DNA from: DASXRC01 sp036506495
Lineage (GTDB): Bacteria; Actinomycetota; Actinomycetes; Mycobacteriales; Micromonosporaceae
NCBI GenBank assembly: GCA_036506495.1
Contig: DASXRQ010000237.1
Span: 1 to 13,133, forward strand
Length of the DNA: 13,133 nt
Direction: 5' to 3'
Positions 12,807 through 13,133 of the stretch are shown one piece after another. Within the stretch, counting starts at the first letter, position 1; every line of letters begins with the position of its first letter. Both the position numbers and the translations under genes were made by a program. The notes beneath the pieces were generated by a model that was not told where the DNA came from, ran no database searches, and saw only the letters and a program-made list of their open reading frames with translations.

Positions 12807-12994
12807 CTGAGGTCAACCCTCGCGAATCCTTGTGTGCTGATCTTCATCATCCTTGTCGGACCAGGGCCGGTCGTGGGCCGGCGTGCTCCAGGGTGGTTGG
12901 TGAGACTAACGCGTTCCTTTCAGGCCGCTGCTTTGCGCGGCGGGCCTGGTTATGGCTGCCGGGGTGTTAGGCGGATGATCGGCAGCTCGCGGTC
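12807..12994 (+). other. Non-coding stretch between the tRNA and the IS21-type end
   Basis: I see no supported gene here. An imperfect inverted repeat near 12920-12950 (CAGGCC... with ...GGGCCTG) could terminate the tRNA transcript. The open frame starting at 12834 has no recognisable motif and runs into the IS end. Confidence 0.4.
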
Positions 12995-13008
12995 TGTCAA
13001 GGGCCATG

Positions 13009-13042
13009 TGAAAGTCCCCGCTGGTGGTCACTGAATGTCCCC
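13009..13042 (+). repeat. Direct repeats in the IS21-type terminus
   Basis: TGAAAGTCCCC and TGAATGTCCCC differ at one position and start 23 nt apart. IS21-family ends carry such repeats as transposase binding sites. Confidence 0.55.
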
Positions 13043-13060
13043 ACCTTTGGCCGTGTCAGG

Positions 13061-13132
13061 TCATGATCGACTCCGTGCGGTTCGGGTGCGGGCCTCCCGC
13101 ATGCGGAAGGACTCGCCTTCGGTGACCACGAC
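13061..13132 (-). CDS. IstB-like IS21 helper ATPase, C-terminal fragment
   Basis: The last 23 residues of a protein entering from the right edge read VVVTEGESFRMREARTR and then TARSRS before the TGA at 13063-13061. The core resembles the C-terminal tail of actinobacterial IstB transposition helper proteins (VTEGESYRMREAR type, from memory). The ATPase motifs would lie outside the window. The adjoining direct repeats support the IS21 reading. Whether the whole gene is intact cannot be seen. Confidence 0.55.
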   Translation of the reverse strand, partial: VVVTEGESFRMREARTRTARSRS

Positions 13133-13133
13133 G

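Larger units (their letters stand above)
12995..13133 (-). mobile_element. Terminal part of an IS21-family insertion sequence
   Basis: From the right edge inward there is the 3' end of an IstB-type gene (minus strand), then a pair of direct repeats, TGAAAGTCCCC (13009-13019) and TGAATGTCCCC (13032-13042), spaced 23 nt apart, as in IS21-type ends. The outer border is placed at TGTCAAGG (12995) because IS21 ends begin with TG; this is approximate. The rest of the element and its other end lie outside the window. Confidence 0.55.

Noticed and set aside
12834..13034. 66-codon open frame after the tRNA gene
   Set aside because: It has no Shine-Dalgarno or recognisable motif and crosses the IS21-type terminal repeat.

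Overview
The window is chromosomal DNA from a high-GC actinobacterium. Evidence is the heavy G/C bias at third codon positions, frequent GTG starts, start codons placed 6-7 nt after TANNNT -10 boxes (leaderless style), and actinobacterial versions of DnaG, a YtxH-like protein and two tRNAs. Protein flavour and the palindromic intergenic repeats suggest Micromonosporaceae, but this is an inference from memory and not a database result.

Layout. (1) 1-1676: the N-terminus of a conserved hypothetical gene runs off the left edge on the minus strand. It is divergent from an AlkB-type DNA dealkylation dioxygenase (plus), whose promoter matches the PafBC (RecA-independent DNA damage) motif at the correct spacing. 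The alkB gene converges on a minus-strand SDR oxidoreductase. (2) 1677-4530: a hairpin repeat, then a secreted bacterial lysyl oxidase-like protein (minus) with copper ligands and both LTQ-forming residues. It is divergent from a beta-helix lipoprotein (plus); a perfect 22-bp palindrome lies between them. (3) 4605-6971: dnaG (primase) and a directly abutting small conserved gene. (4) 7056-9563: a three-gene ABC exporter (NodI/DrrA-like ATPase plus two ABC-2 permeases). (5) 9564-9816: an intergenic block full of inverted repeats, including a second copy of the 50-bp hairpin element. (6) 9817-11821: a Gfo/Idh/MocA oxidoreductase broken by an apparent 1-nt deletion, overlapping a ThuA-family lipoprotein gene; this looks like a sugar oxidation locus. 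(7) 11906-13133: tRNA-Asn(GTT) on minus, a YtxH-like small membrane protein gene with a strong terminator, tRNA with CAT anticodon on plus, then the end of an IS21-family element with the C-terminus of its IstB helper ATPase.

Most of the window is ordinary housekeeping and transport. The strongest second-look items are the PafBC-type alkB promoter with an overlapping SOS-box-like half, the pair of 50-bp palindromic 3'-end repeats whose loops are flipped relative to their flanks, the frameshifted Gfo/Idh/MocA gene in its ThuA operon, and the lysyl oxidase with its operator-like palindrome. I found no CRISPR array, toxin-antitoxin pair, phage gene or clear anti-phage system.
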